Below, piece by piece: positions 46,392 to 59,400 of a DNA stretch of 64,000 bases. A program made the position numbers and the translations under genes. This DNA is from Littorina saxatilis (lineage: Eukaryota > Mollusca > Gastropoda > Littorinimorpha > Littorinidae). The first letter of the stretch is position 1. Every line of letters begins with the position of its first letter. Location of the stretch: positions 52,696,820 through 52,760,819 of the forward strand of contig NC_090260.1 in NCBI RefSeq assembly GCF_037325665.1, given 5' to 3'. The notes beneath the pieces were generated by a model. The model ran no database searches and had not been told where the DNA came from. It saw nothing but the letters and a program-made list of their open reading frames with translations.

Positions 46392-46412
46392 ACTCACACA
46401 GACCCACACACA

Positions 46413-46454
<42 letters not shown>

Positions 46455-46460
46455 GTTACA

Positions 46461-46569
46461 ACACGTGAAGTACGAATTTTGGGATACAAAGCATGGGGGC
46501 CTCTTTATTCATTTATATTCCACATTGAATAAACACTGACACATGACCTTCAGGTCAATGTTCACCCAA
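46461..46569 (-). repeat. Split direct repeat B1
   Basis: 109 bases, starting ACACGTGAAGTACGAATTTT on the plus strand and ending ATGTTCACCCAA. It lies directly after the recombinase frame and is almost identical to B2. Confidence 0.85.
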
Positions 46570-49500
46570 ATAGGAAGGGGAGGCACCCATTCCTCCACCC
46601 AAAATTCGAACCAAGGGAGAACCATTTTTGTTAGAGTTTCTTTGCAAACATATGTCGGTAGAAGTCCAGCATTTTGCATGGCAGCTGATCCAAATAGGAA
46701 AGGTAACAGTTCGACTGCCAGTCCCCAAGCACCTTAATGACCTCACCGGGAATCCCACAACTGAGAGCGTGGGTGGCACCACCTCTTCGGAAGCTATGGC
46801 TAGAGTAATCTTTGCCTGCCAGTGTTTTTAATTTGGCATCGAATTTCGAGCTGGCCATTGGAAAGGCCTGAGAGTTTGGAGCAGCGGGCGTAGTGCACTG
46901 GAACGATTTCACAACAGCTGTCACTGGACAGAGCGGGTGTGGTGCTATGCTTGGTAACACGATAGTGTGAGTCCGTTCTCGCCGCTGAATTGTTTTGCTC
47001 CAACGGACCACCACAGTTAAAGACCCATTCTCGTCAGCAATAAAACTGTCCCTTGTCAATTGCTTCTCAGGGTCAAACACCTGGCCGAACACATTGGACT
47101 TGCGTAACAACCCGAAAAAGAGGACAAGACATGCTGCCCAAAATATGCAGTCCTGTGTTACATGCAAACGCAACTTTCCTTTTATTTTCATTAACACCTC
47201 TGGTGTTATGGGTGTCTTCCGCTGCACAGCACATCCTTTAATCCGTTCAATGCCTTTTAGTGTACTTTTCACAAGCCACGAGTCTTGCATTGGGTTGACC
47301 AATCCACACTCTATGTGCAACAGCCTCACAATGTTAAGGTATTGTCTCACAGTTGAAGGCTTTCGAGTGCGCGCTAAATATGCAGCATATAATGTAACAG
47401 TCTCTTCATCAGCAGGCACCGGCGCAATACACAGTTTTTCACAAAAGTCAAGGTAAATCCTCAGATGCGTCGAATATGTTCTTTTAGTGTTTGTCGCAAA
47501 TGTCTGTCCTCGAAAAATCGCCACTTCCCGTCTGAGCTCAACCTTGAGACCACTTGACTCGCCTATTGGACAGACATAACAAAGCCTTAGTAGACATATG
47601 TTTGGTTAAATCAAATATTTCTCCACCTTTACCATGCCACCAATTGGACAACAACACAAACAACTTAGCTATGTTGTCTCGTTCATGCAACCGAGACACA
47701 GTATCAGCCACAATATTGATGCTTCCTGACACAGAAATAGCCCGCACAACACAGTCATGTTTCGCACATATCCAAAACATTTGCCTGAGAAGCCTGTTCA
47801 CAAACGCATTTCGCGAACGTCCCTTGTTGATAATGCCTTTTGTGACGGTACTATCAGTTTGCACTATTACCGTTCTGCCTCTCCACAAGGGGGCCCACTG
47901 CTTCACTGCCTGAAAAACTGCACAAACCTCTTTATAATTTATATGCAGCTTTTCCGCTGCTGGCAGATCACAGTGAAACACAGTATAGAGCCAATCCCCT
48001 TGGCAGAATGCATCCGCTGCTTGATTACAAGCGTCCACGTGTACGCGCACATTTGTTTGCTCGTTGAAAAACACAGTTCCGTTGAAAACTCGTAGATAAG
48101 TAAGCCACCACGAGAGATCGCCTTTAAAGCCTGAGGTCAATCTGACCTTGTGGCTTTGCTGCTGCAGCGGGGCGATTAAGTCCAGAATACGGCGAAGAAA
48201 AAATTTTCCTCCTCGCACTGCCTGGCACGCCCAATTAAGAAGCCCAGCTATGCTCTGCAATTGGAGTTTCGTTGCCCGCTTTCTATGCTGAAACTGCCGA
48301 AGCCGCTCTTCCAGTTTGTTGAGTTTGTCTTTACCCAAGGACAAGGTGCTCGCCCGCGTGTCGATGTCCACCCCCAGAAAGGTGATTTTCTGGGTTGGCC
48401 CCACCACTTTTTTCCAGCTAATAAGGAACCCTAACTTACGCAACAACCTAATCAGACAATGCAGCGCTGCGTTGCACGTGTCGTACGTAGGGGCTACTAT
48501 CAAGAAATCATCTATGTAAACTACCACATCTTTGTAACCTTTCCTGGCCATGCACCTCCTTACAGCTTGTGACAAGCGGTGAAATATAGAGGGTCCCAGA
48601 CAGGACCCAAAGGGCAAGCGAGTATCAAACATATACGTAGAGTGAGTGTCATTATGAAACTTCCATTTCAATCCCGTTACGCTGTAATTATCAGGATGAA
48701 TAGCGACTGAGCGATACGCTGATTTTAAATCCACTTTTGCACACCAGTACCCAGGTTTTGCTAGTCTACAAGCCTCTTCTAGAGTTTGGAACTGAACTGG
48801 GTCAGCAGAGACATAATCATTCATAGCTGCCCCACGTGGCCTGCTAGCGTCGTGAATGACCCGTATATCACCATCATCTTTAGGTATTGCTGCCAATGCA
48901 CTCACAATGTCTGGCTTAGTGTTAGTAACAATATAATGTCCTTTGCTAATCTGGTCTAGGAGTTCTTTCTCGACCCCGTCTTTATGTTGTTTGGCTGACT
49001 GATGATTTCTAACTTCAACCTTATCTACCGCTATGTTTTCAGGTATCAAACGAAATCCGTGTCTAATTCCGTCTAGCAAATATTTTCTGTCTCTATCATG
49101 CCGCAGTTCTTCTTCCCACACGTCTAATTTGCTATTTATGGACCCTGTTTTTCCATCAAAATTCCCAGAAAAAGTGTTTTCAGTTCTAACTAAGCTGGAA
49201 AGTGGGGGACCTACCCTTGCTGAAGCCTGCTGCGCGTTGTCCTAGGCGATGCTAGTAGTCGCCGCGGCCGCTGCTTTACCGCTGCCTGCCAGTGCGTGAT
49301 CTTTAGACGGATGGTCCGCCTTACCACAGGTAGCACAACTATGGTCAAAGTTGCACCTGTCGCCGTAGGTGCAGTTCCCTTTGTTCCACTGTAGGCAGAA
49401 CGGTATTCCCTTCGCGTTAGTCCGACGCTTGTTCGGTGCCGCCACGTTGGTACCAGGTTGCTGGCGCTGTTGTCCTGTCCCTATGGGCTTCTCCCGCAAC

Positions 49501-50251
49501 GCCACCACTGACAGGTGAGGAGTATCGGCCCCCCATCGATGGCCGGTCGCGGCCTGCAGACTCCTGTACTCGTCGTCGTACATGAGTACAGAAGCCCACG
49601 TGTATCGGCACGCCAGCTCCGACACCTTCACCGTGTAAGCAATGTAATCAAACACTGACTCTTCGGTGTCCAACTCTCCGTTTTTGATGAGTTCCGCCAT
49701 TATTCGGCCGTTGGCCGCCATCCACATAGCTGGGCTCACTCTTTCGAGCTTTTGTTTTTGCCCTGCCATTTTCAGAGATATCCCTCCACCCAGGTCGATC
49801 TCTTCACTCTCCCTTGCCGCTGATGAAATAAAATCCACCACCCTAAGGGCTGACTCACCTGAGTCTTTTCTCCTGGCTGTCAGGTACACGCTTGGGTCCA
49901 GGTCGACCCTGTCCGACCGGGGCTGTTTGCCTTGACCCTGGACAGGCTGTAGCAGATCATCCAAAGTCATTCGGCTCTGCTTTTGTTTCTGAGCTGGAGC
50001 CCCTAGGGGGACACCGATTGTTGGTCCACACAAAGGCCCGCCACCATTGTCTTCTTGTATCTCTTTCACTGCTTCCTTCAAAAGCAGAAAGTCTGCCTTG
50101 CACAACCGCAGGTCTTTCAAGTCCTGGTTTTCAATCAAGCAAAGGCACTTATGGGCCTTTTGGCCAAGCAAGCCTTCTTTTTTCAATGCAGCTTGCACAT
50201 CCTCTCCAATTTCGTGTTTCTCTATCCACTCGGATAGCGAAAACTCCATGC

Positions 50252-50547
50252 TGAATTGAAATTGCTGCTTTGCTGTAGCGCGGCTGGCGACTGAGTGACC
50301 TACAACTAACCCTCAGTTCCCTCCAGTTCCAGAGTTTCACCCTCCCTTCCTCAGTGACTACTTTCTCACGCCCACGCATACCCACCATCCGCACTCTACC
50401 TGCCCTCCCCTCCCCGCCGCTACCCCTGCTAGCCGTCAACTGTCAGATTTCCTAATTCTTCCGTTCCCATCCCTCTGCCCTAGATCTTACCCCCCCCCCC
50501 TCCTCTGACCGTGAGAACTCTTACAGCTAAACTGCAATTTTACAAAG
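50252..50547 (-). repeat. Split direct repeat A1
   Basis: About 296 bases almost identical to A2 at 45939-46235, starting GAATTGAAATTGCTGC and containing CACCCTCCCTTCCTCAGTG. It lies just upstream of the gag-like frame. Confidence 0.85.
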
Positions 50548-51159
50548 GTTCACCTTAATACAACATTCTCTAAAACCATCTCTTCTTCCAAACGTTCATG
50601 TACCACTCATACATTCTCGTTCATTCCACGTTCACATTCCGTACAGATTCAATATCCAAACTAACACTTAATCAATGAATAACACTCCCCATACAAAGCA
50701 TGACCGTCTTAAACATAACATAAATGCGTAGCAATTATGTTCAAGAAATTCCCCATGAAAAACCGTGAAACAATTACATCAAGAATTCTCTCAACGCTTC
50801 ACACTAAGATTGGGTGCACTTTATACACTCTAACCTTTACGCTCCAGCTATGTATTCCAACGTCAATAATATACAACATAGTAAATCATTTACCTTAAGA
50901 GACCCGTCTCTTGAAAGAGTACTTGTTCCCCGAACAAGTCTGACACACGCTGAACAACCTTCCCGGTTGAAAATCTCAAACGCTGTGACGTTATTTACCC
51001 CCGACCAGCTACATGTCTCAAACACAGCTCATATCAAGCTAAGCCAGTTTTGCGTGAAACACTCGAAACACGTGAATAACGCCAGTCCGGTCAGCTACCA
51101 TCGCCTCTACAACATTTAGGGAGGTTAAAACCACGACGTGGTTTCACCTCACAAATATG
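50548..51159. other. Strand-biased DNA without a gene
   Basis: C- and A-rich on the plus strand, like 25900-26250. A near-perfect 30-base palindrome centred near 51135 (GAGGTTAAAACCACG and its mirror) closes it. No coding region was seen. Confidence 0.4.
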
Positions 51160-51360
51160 CTACTCACATCTTTGTGACACAGGGGACAACTATTCAAACC
51201 CATATCCTCATCATTTTGTTTCTCGATTGAGAATAATCATTTATAGATGACTATTATTCATGTCCCTTGTTAGGGTGTACTTGCATGTACTGGTGATGTC
51301 TTCGCAGTGACTGAGGCTTACTGGTGTTGGAGGGATATTTTGTTTTCTCTTATGGTATCC
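51160..51360 (-). repeat. Repeat Y, copy 1 (inverted relative to 54465)
   Basis: The reverse complement matches 54465-54655, including CCCTCCAACACCAGTAAGCC and GAGAAACAAAATGATGAGG. Next to it (51318-51533, minus) is a 71-codon open frame (PILDKLQETFKCRMSLTTAK) of unknown family that runs into Y. Confidence 0.75.
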
Positions 51361-51879
51361 TGAAACTGGTCTCTATGCTCATGTATTCTGGCAGTAGAGC
51401 CGTTCATTGCTGGGTTGAACTCAGTGGTCACACACCGGTCCTTCTCGATTGCGAGAATAAGCGATTGCTTTGCAGTGGTGAGACTCATTCTGCATTTGAA
51501 GGTTTCCTGCAGTTTGTCCAAGATGGGGATCACCCTTTCTTTGGCTGGTTTCAGGTTAACCTGTATGGCTTGTAGTTGATTCTGTCTGTTTTAATAGACA
51601 ATCTCATCAGAGTTGTTCTGCGATCTTATTGGTGGGGCCAAGTTCCGCCCGTGGGTTGGCTGGTTTGTGTAGATGCGGGATAAGCGTGTGTCAATCAAAG
51701 CTCCGGTGGTTGGGCGTAGCGTCTTTGATACGAGTAGTGGGGCTCTATTGGCGTGGTGGGCGGAGTTGCCGTGAGGGGGGGGGGGGGTGATAATTGGGCG
51801 CGAAATTGTGTCCCCCTCCCTATCCGTTGCGGCTGAGTGATCGTGTTGCGTGTCGAGTCGATTCATTCGTGTTATCAAC

Positions 51880-52420
51880 ACTATTGGTCAATAATAAGCC
51901 GATGGGCTGCTTTTACCTTCAAGGTTTGTTGGTGTAACATTTATGTTTTTTCGTAGCTTTATTCATTCTCTCCGTGATTTCTGTGACTGTTGTTGTGTCA
52001 GGGGGGTATGTCTTTTTGTTGTTTTTGTCAGCTTTACGTATGACTATGTCTTGATTGTCAGATAGCTCCTTGAGGGCTTTCCTTTCATCTTCAGAGAGGT
52101 TGGATTGTAGTTTCTTTAAAGAGAGATTTTATAGTTCCATTCTGGTATTGAAGATGTACTCTTCGATTGCTTCGTTGCCTAGTGGGGGGTTCCAATTGGA
52201 TTTTGTGTAGAACGGAGGTATTTCCGTGTTGGAGGTGTTTTCACGGAAGTGAAATTTGCAAGTTTGCAGAAATCTGCAGAGATTTGTTTTCTCGTGGTTG
52301 GTTTGTTGGTTTTTGGCGTTGGTATGAATTTGAGGCCTTTTGCTAAGCCCAGATACTGTCTATCCGAGAGTTGCGCATTTGACAAGTTGATCACGAATTG
52401 TTTGGCTCGTGTCAGAACAC
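51880..52420 (-). mobile_element. Penelope-like retroelement fragment, N-terminal region
   Basis: Minus-strand peptides INLSNAQLSDRQYLGLAKGL, then KFIPTPKTN, LSEDERKALKELSDNQDIVI and RKADKNN. They match the conserved N-terminal part of Penelope-like elements (NLSxxxLxxxxxxxLxKGLxFxPTP and KxLxxxxDIVIxxADK), which precedes the RT domain. A stop lies between the two blocks. No RT core or GIY-YIG endonuclease is present. Repeat X adjoins it at 52425. Confidence 0.7.
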
Positions 52421-52424
52421 CTCT

Positions 52425-52672
52425 ATAAAATCACAAAGAAGTTATTCTAACAATTTGAAACTGTAAATATTGCCGAAAAGTACCATCTTTGGAAGAGGTA
52501 CTTAGGGTTCTCTGGGCTGCCTACTGCATTTGCCGGGTTTGGCAGACCCTTGATTTTTTACCCCCTATGAATACTCTGGGGACCTGTCATCGACTTTGGA
52601 AGGACGCTTTATTTTCACACTTTGTACCCCACCTATGTTGACCAAGATTTTTTAAGCCGAGACCAGCTGTGC
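52425..52672 (+). repeat. Repeat X, copy 2
   Basis: Longest plus-strand copy, from ACCTCTATAAAATCACAAAG to GACCAGCTGTGCTG. It is identical in layout to the inverted copy at 25575-25880. Confidence 0.8.
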
Positions 52673-52679
52673 TGCCCTT

Positions 52680-54464
52680 GAAATGTTGGCGATCAAGATT
52701 CGTTCTGATGAAGCTATTAAGGGTATCCATCTGCCTATGTCACCCTTTGAGGTATCACCCATCACGGTCCTAAAACTGTTATTATATGCTGATGACGTCA
52801 CTTTTTTTGCATGATAAAATAGATCTAGAAAGGGCGTTATACATTTTGAATATATTTAAACGTTTTTCCAACTTAGAAGTGAATGTTAACAAAACGGAAG
52901 CCATGTGGATAGGGTCCAAAAAGTTGTGTACAGATCAGTATTTTGGTCTTAAATGGAAATATAAAGTAAAAATTGTTGGAATTATTTTTTCAAATAATGT
53001 ACCCGCATCGTCTTTAGAGAAAAACTGGTCAAAGAAAATTCAACGAATACAACAAATAATCGCCAATTGGTCAAAAAGAAATTTAAGTATACAAGGTAAA
53101 ATTTGTATTGTTAAAACCTTTCTTATATCTCAATTCGTTTATATTTTCCAGTCTCTGGCAGTACCTCATCATGTTCTACATCATATTAATTCCATTTTGT
53201 TTAGGTTTATTTGGAAGAAAAAGTATTCAAATACGCGCGCATTTGAAAAAGTAAGACGAACAGTTATGTGTAAAGAAAAAAGATTATGGTGGTTTGAATA
53301 TGATAAACGTAGTAGATATGCACAACTCATTTATGATTTCCTGGCTTGTTAATTTGCAAAACTCCACACAAAAGTATTGGTCTGTTATTCCAAGATATTG
53401 TCTGTCATGTTTGGGCATTGGTTTATCGTGCTTTGACTCAAATGCATCTTCGAAAACGATGAATGGCCTCAATAGTTGCAGATCATTGTTTTGGAAACAA
53501 GTGTTATTGACTTGGCTTGACAATAAAAGTGTTTTCTGTGAAAAGTATGATTTTGCACCAATAATATTAAAGGACCAATGCATTTGGAACAATATGAATA
53601 TTCAATTTAAACATAAATGCCTATTTTTTTAAAGATTTTATACAACATAATATCTCATTTGTAAAGGAAGTTATGAATGAAAATGGTATTATTATTTCTT
53701 TTGAAGATTTATGTCAAAAAGTGGGTTATAAACCATCCAGACAGTTTGAATACAATGCATTATGCACAGCACTTAAATCCAGACGTACAGACACATTACC
53801 ATATCAATATTTTACATTGCAGGATTTCATTGTTAACGGTGGTAATATAACAGCAAAGTTTATTAGAAAATGTTTAGTTGATCTTGATGTCCAGATTCCG
53901 AGTGCCTGTGATTTTTGGAAACGAAAACATAATGTAGATTTGGATAAGAGAAACTGGTTACTGGCCGTTAACAGCACAAAAGAAGAAAGATTACGTCTGC
54001 TGCACTGGAAACTATTACATAGAATATATCCAACCAATATTTTATTAAACAAAATGGGATTACGAACATCGAATAAGTGTGAAGTTTGTCATGAATTAGA
54101 CACCCTTGAACATTTCTTTTTTAGTTGCCAAGAGGTGATGAAGGGTTGGAAAATATGTAAAGATTTTGTGTATAAGAAAATACATGTTGCCATCATTTTG
54201 AATGAAGAAAATGTATTTTTGGGTTATTTTAGGGAAAGTTTGAAAAGTGATTATATTTACTTTGTGAATTATTGTATTTTAATTACCAAAATGACCATTG
54301 GAAAATTTAGATATGGGAAAAAGTTAGATTTGGGTGTATTATTGGAAACTGAGCTGAACATTAGGAATAAATTTATGTTATGATTACTTTTATGTATTTA
54401 TTTATTTAAACATATTAGTTTACTGATAAGGTTTAAAAAAAAAGAAGAGAAAGAAAAAAAAAAG
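52680..54464 (+). mobile_element. LINE (L1/Tx1-like), 5'-truncated, decayed
   Basis: The RT is readable from LAIKIRSDEAIKG and LLYADDVTFF (YADD kept), then VNKTEAMWIGSKKL, WSKRNLSIQGKICIVKTFLI, FRFIWKKKYSNTRAFEKV, FEDLCQKVGYKPSRQFEYNA and LRLLHWKLLHRIYPTNIL, with a Cys-rich end KCEVCHELDTLEHFFFSC. Frame changes near 52810 and 53285 and a stop near 53630 break the frame. The A-rich tail (54430-54464) is complete. Repeat Y begins directly after the tail. Confidence 0.88.
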
Positions 54465-54655
54465 GATACCATAAGGGAAAACAAAATATCCCTCCAACAC
54501 CAGTAAGCCTCAGTCACTGCGAGGACATTTGGGTAATAAACCACCAGTACATGCAAGTACACCCTAACAAGGGAAATGAATAATAGTCATCTATAAATGA
54601 TTATTCTCAATCGAGAAACAAAATGATGAGGATATGGGTTTGAATAGTTGTCCCC
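54465..54655 (+). repeat. Repeat Y, copy 2
   Basis: Plus-strand match to the inverted copy at 51160-51360, with a 14-base difference near 54530. It runs directly into repeat X copy 3 at CCCCTGACGAGGC. Confidence 0.75.
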
Positions 54656-54835
54656 TGACGAGGCTACCTTTCAGTTTCCCCAGAACACCTCTATAAAATC
54701 ACAAAGAAGTTATCCTAACAATTTGAAACTGTAAATATTGCCGAAAAGTACCATCTTTGGGAGAGGTACTTAGGGTTCTCTGGGCTGCCTACTGCATTTG
54801 CCGGGTTTGGCAGACCCTTGATTTTTTACCCCCTA
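54656..54835 (+). repeat. Repeat X, copy 3 (truncated)
   Basis: Matches 52425-52600 and ends at TTTTTACCCCCTA, where the other two copies continue. Its left end CCTGACGAGGCTACC is shared with 25860-25880. Confidence 0.75.
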
Positions 54836-55346
54836 TAGGTGTAAATAAAGTTAAACCTGTTGCTCAATTATGTTTAACGTTCCTAAAGAAAGGAAGTAAC
54901 TCATGTTATATGAACCAAATGTTAACGTGTTATGACAACCTACATGTGAATGTTTGTGTGTATAACTGTTCCCAATTGCCAAACGTGAAGACAGTTAGGA
55001 CATTGTGTTGATCATTTAAGGATCAAGGGTCTAGACATCTCCTATGAGGAAGGTAAATCATTCATCATTCCGCCTCCCTTAAACCATTAGTGTCTGGCCA
55101 CAGACACCGCCAGGCATTTACGTGCAATACAAACACCCTTTCTTTTGATCCCGTATTGCTAGAGAACACCCTAGGTATTCTCTATAGAGAGCGAGCATTT
55201 TTCAAAGAAGGTATTTCGTGTAGATCTATAGGTGTTGATCAGACGCCTCGTTACGGCGCTGGACCTAACTTTTAAAATCTGAAAAGTATATCGACAGTTT
55301 GTGAGACAAACATTGTTAGAACACACCATCAGTATTTCCGTATCAA
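54836..55346. other. No gene recognised
   Basis: Mixed-composition DNA with a short inverted pair GTGTCTG and CAGACAC near 55092-55108. The segment shared with 16164 starts at 55347. Confidence 0.35.
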
Positions 55347-55517
55347 GACCAAGTCAGTACAGTTCGAAGTTTTAACAATTTGAAAGTAGGGAGCCCGAAG
55401 TATGTCAAGCAAGATGGGTGATTGAGATGACTGGTGCGTGTAAGATGCAGCTCATTCGCGTGCGTGTGTGGGTGTGTGTGAACTGAAACCTTTCTCTTGG
55501 CTGGCTAACATGTACAC

Positions 55518-55592
55518 ATGTACACAATGTTGCAGACGTCGGCAGAACGCAAGATGGCGACGGCAGGGCCATCTTCAAAGAAGCGACCGAAG
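55518..55592 (+). CDS. Putative first exon, copy 2 of the MLQT module
   Basis: 25 codons MYTMLQTSAERKMATAG to SSKKRPK and donor AAG|GTTAGT, with one replacement (Thr to Ala) relative to copy 1 at 16333. The whole segment 55347-55640 matches 16164-16460. The 40-bp array follows after the donor but is broken at once by an 830-base insertion (55640-56467). No second exon was recognised. Confidence 0.45.
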
Positions 55593-55639
55593 GTTAGTTT
55601 TGAAGACATTTTAGCTGGTCCTATACACAGTCCATTATG

Positions 55640-56467
55640 TTTTTTGGTTTTTTTTTCCTTACACCTGTTCCTTGTCCCGGTGTGCTCTCACGCCGCCCCG
55701 TCCCTGTACTCGCTGTTCCATCCACATCTGAATTTCGTTCCGCTGCCAGACTTGTCGATTTTACAGACGCTCCAGTGAGGGATGTCGGGTCGCTGCGGTA
55801 GTCTACCCTCGGAAGATGACTCTACACTTCTGCTGAGTCACTTCGACGGTGTTCAGTAGTGGGTCTGTCCCGAGCTAACGGACGCAGCCCACTACCTACT
55901 ATGCCCCCTACTAACGACATTGACAGCTAAGTCGCGGAGCCAGACTGAGTGAGGGTCCCCTCCAGAGAGCAGACCGCCACCACGTCCCTCCGTCGACCCC
56001 CCAGAACGTCACACGTTGAGGACTGACAGCAGAAGTACTATTCAGGGAAGGATCGAACAGGAACACTGAGACCAAGGTCACCATGAGAGCTCCGGGCATG
56101 AAGGGCCACAAGAGCAAGGACACTTTATAATTTTGGATGATTAATGAGATGAGGATGATTATAATGATGATGCTATGGATTTCCAATTTGGTTTGAGACT
56201 ACGTGACAGGGCAGCACTCTACGCTTACTGTCATAATATATCCTGGTGTTGGTCAGGTAAACAGAACCTGAGCACCCTCAAAGTCGCATTCGTTAAGTGA
56301 ATGACACTCGGCTGTGTGATTCCAGCCTTCCCATAGGAACCATAGCACTTCCACTCTGGGTAGGAGCCGACCGTAGCCCGAAAAACCCACATGACCCTGA
56401 TGGGATTCGAACCCACGACCTCCCGGCCCACAGCCCGATGCGCTAACCACTGCGCTACGGGGGCCGG
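55640..56467 (-). mobile_element. Insertion in the minisatellite, ending in a tRNA-headed SINE
   Basis: The last 240 bases, read on the minus strand from 56467, begin ACCGGCCCCCGTAGCGCAG. They carry A-box-like GTAGCGCAGTGGTTAGCGC and B-box-like GTGGGTTCGAATCCC, a tRNA-derived SINE head. The remaining part (55640-56225) is GC-richer and has a GAT-rich stretch near 56140 that could be the SINE tail. The left 500 bases are unassigned. The array resumes at ACAGTCCATTATG on the right. Confidence 0.7.
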
Positions 56468-59400
56468 TACAGTCCATTATGTTAATTGTTATAACACTGG
56501 TCCTATACACAATCCATCATGATAATTGTACTAACACTAGTCCTATACATAGTCCATCATGTTAATCGTTATAACACTAGTCCTATACACAGTCCATCAT
56601 GTTAATTGTTATAACACTAGTCCTATATACAGTCCATTATGTTAATTGTTATAACACTAGTCCTATACACAGTCCATCATGTTAATTGTTATAACACTAG
56701 TCCTATACACAGTCCATCATGATAATTGTACTAACACTAGTCCTATACATAGTCCATCATGTTAATCGTTATAACACTAGTCCTATACACAGTCCATCAT
56801 GTTAATTGTTATAACACTAGTCCTATATACAGTCCATCATGTTAATTGTTATAACACTAGTCCTATATACAGTCCATTATGTTAATTGTTATAACACTAG
56901 TCCTATACACAATCCATCATGTTAATTGTTATAACACTAGTCCTATACACAGTCCATTATGTTAATTGTTATAACACTAATCCTATACACAGTCCATCAT
57001 GTTAATTGTTATAACACTAGTCCTATACACAGTCCATTATGTTAATTGTTATAACACTAATCCTATACACAGTCCATCGTGTTAATTGTTATAACACTAG
57101 TCCTATACACAGTCCATCATGTTAATTGTTATAACACTAGTCCTATACACAGCCCATTATGTTAATTGTTATAACACTAGTCCTATACACAGTCCATCGT
57201 GTTAATTGTTATAACACTAGTCCTATACACAGTCCATTATGTTAATTGTTATAACACTAGTCCTATACACAGTCCATTATGTTAATTGTTATAACACTAG
57301 TCCTATACACAGCCCATCATGTTAATTGTTATAACACTAGTCCTATACACAGTCCATTATGTTAATTGTTATAACACTAGTCCTATACACAGTCCATCGT
57401 GTTAATTGTTATAACACTAGTCCTATACACAGTCCATTATGTTAATTGTTATAACACTAGTCCTATACACAGTCCATTATGTTAATTGTTATAACACTAG
57501 TCCTATACACAGTCCATTATGTTAATTGTTATAACACTAGTCCTATACACAGCCCATCATGTTAATTGTTATAACACTAGTCCTATACACAGTCCATTAT
57601 GTTAATTGTTATAACACTAGTCCTATACACAGTCCATCGTGTTAATTGTTATAACACTAGTCCTATACACAGTCCATTATGTTAATTGTTATAACACTAG
57701 TCCTATACACAGTCCATTATGTTAATTGTTATAACACTAGTCCTATACACAGTCCATTATGTTAATTGTTATAACACTAGTCCTATACACAGTTCATCAT
57801 GTTAATTGTTATAACACTAGTCCTATACACAGTCCATTATGTTAATTGTTATAACACTAGTCCTATACACAGTCCATCGTGTTAATTGTTATAACACTAG
57901 TCCTATACACAGTTCATCATGTTAATTGTTATAACACTAGTCCTATACACAGCCCATCATGTTAATTGTTATAACACTAGTCCTATACACAGCCCATCGT
58001 GTTAATTGTTATAACATTAGTCCTATACACAGTCCATTATGTTAATTGTTATAACACTAGTCCTATACACAGTCCATTATGTTAATTGTTATAACACTAG
58101 TCCTATACACAATCCATCATGTTAATTGTTATAACACTAGTCCTATACATAGTCCATCATGTTAATTGTTATAACACTAGTCATATACACAGTCCATCAT
58201 GTTAATTGTTATAACACTAGTCCTATACACAGTCCATCGTGTTAATTGTTATAACACTAGTCCTATACACAATCCATCATGTTAATTGTTATAACACTAG
58301 TCCTATACACAATCCATCATGTTAATTGTTATAACACTAGTCCTATACATAGTCCATCATGTTAATTGTTATAACACTAGTCCTATACATAGTCCATCAT
58401 GTTAATTGTTATAACACTAGTCCTATACACAGTTCATCATGTTAATTGTTATAACACTAGTCCTATACACAGTCCATCATGCTAATTGTTATAACACTAG
58501 TCCTATACACAATCCATCATGTTAATTGTTATAACACTAATCCTATACACAATCCATCATGTTAATTGTTATAACACTAGTCCTATACACAGTCCATCAT
58601 GTTAATTGTTATAACACTAGTCCTATACACAGCCCATCATGTTAATTGTTATAACACTAGTCCTATACACAGTCCATCATGTTAATTGTTATAACACTAG
58701 TCCTATACACAGTCCATCATGTTAATTGTTATAACACTAGTCCTATACACAGTTCATCATGTTAATTGTTATAACACTAGTCCTATACACAGTCCATCAT
58801 GTTAATTGTTATAACACTGGACCTATATACCGTCCATCGTGTTAATTGTTATAACACTGGTTCTATACACAGTCCATCGTGTTAATTGTTATAACACTAG
58901 TCCTATACATAGTCCATCATGTTAATTGTTATAACACTAGTTCTATACACAGTCTATCGTGTTAATTGTTCTAACACTGGTCCTATACACAGTCCATCAT
59001 GTTAATTGTTATAACACTGGTCCTGTACACAGTCCATCATGTTAATTGTTATAACACTAGTTCTATACACAGTCCATCATGTTAATTGTTCTAACACTGG
59101 TCCTATACACAGTCCATCATGTTAATTGTTATAACACTGGTCATGTACACAGTCCATCATGTTAATTGTTATAACACTAGTTCTATACACAGTCCATCAT
59201 GTTAATTGTTATAACACTGGTCCTATACACAATCCATCATGTTAATTGTTATAACACTGGTCCTGTACATAGTTCATCATGTTAATTGTTATAACACTGG
59301 TCCTATAAACAGTCCATCATGTTAATTGTTATAACACTAGTCCTTTAAACAGTCCATCATGTTAATTGTTATAACACTGGTCCTATACACAATCCATCAT

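Larger units (their letters stand above)
45541..50547 (-). mobile_element. DIRS-order (Ngaro-like) tyrosine-recombinase retrotransposon
   Basis: Fossil retroelement of the DIRS order, read on the minus strand. Its parts are: repeat A1 (50252-50547), a gag-like protein with an N-terminal SAM-like helix region and a CCCH zinc finger (49242-50249), reverse transcriptase plus RNase H (47538-49121), a tyrosine recombinase (46631-47524), repeat B1 (46461-46569), repeat A2 (45939-46235) and repeat B2 (45541-45649). The order A1-genes-B1-A2-B2 is the split direct repeat plan of Ngaro-type elements, which integrate by recombinase instead of integrase. It looks whole: I see no obvious break in the three frames. 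A and B repeat pairs are nearly identical, so the insertion is probably young. A CA-rich dispersed repeat lies between B1 and A2. Confidence 0.9.

Noticed and set aside
56395-56467. tRNA-like sequence with GTTCGAATCCC (minus strand)
   Set aside because: It continues into a non-tRNA body and interrupts a minisatellite, as SINE heads do. No independent tRNA gene is supported.
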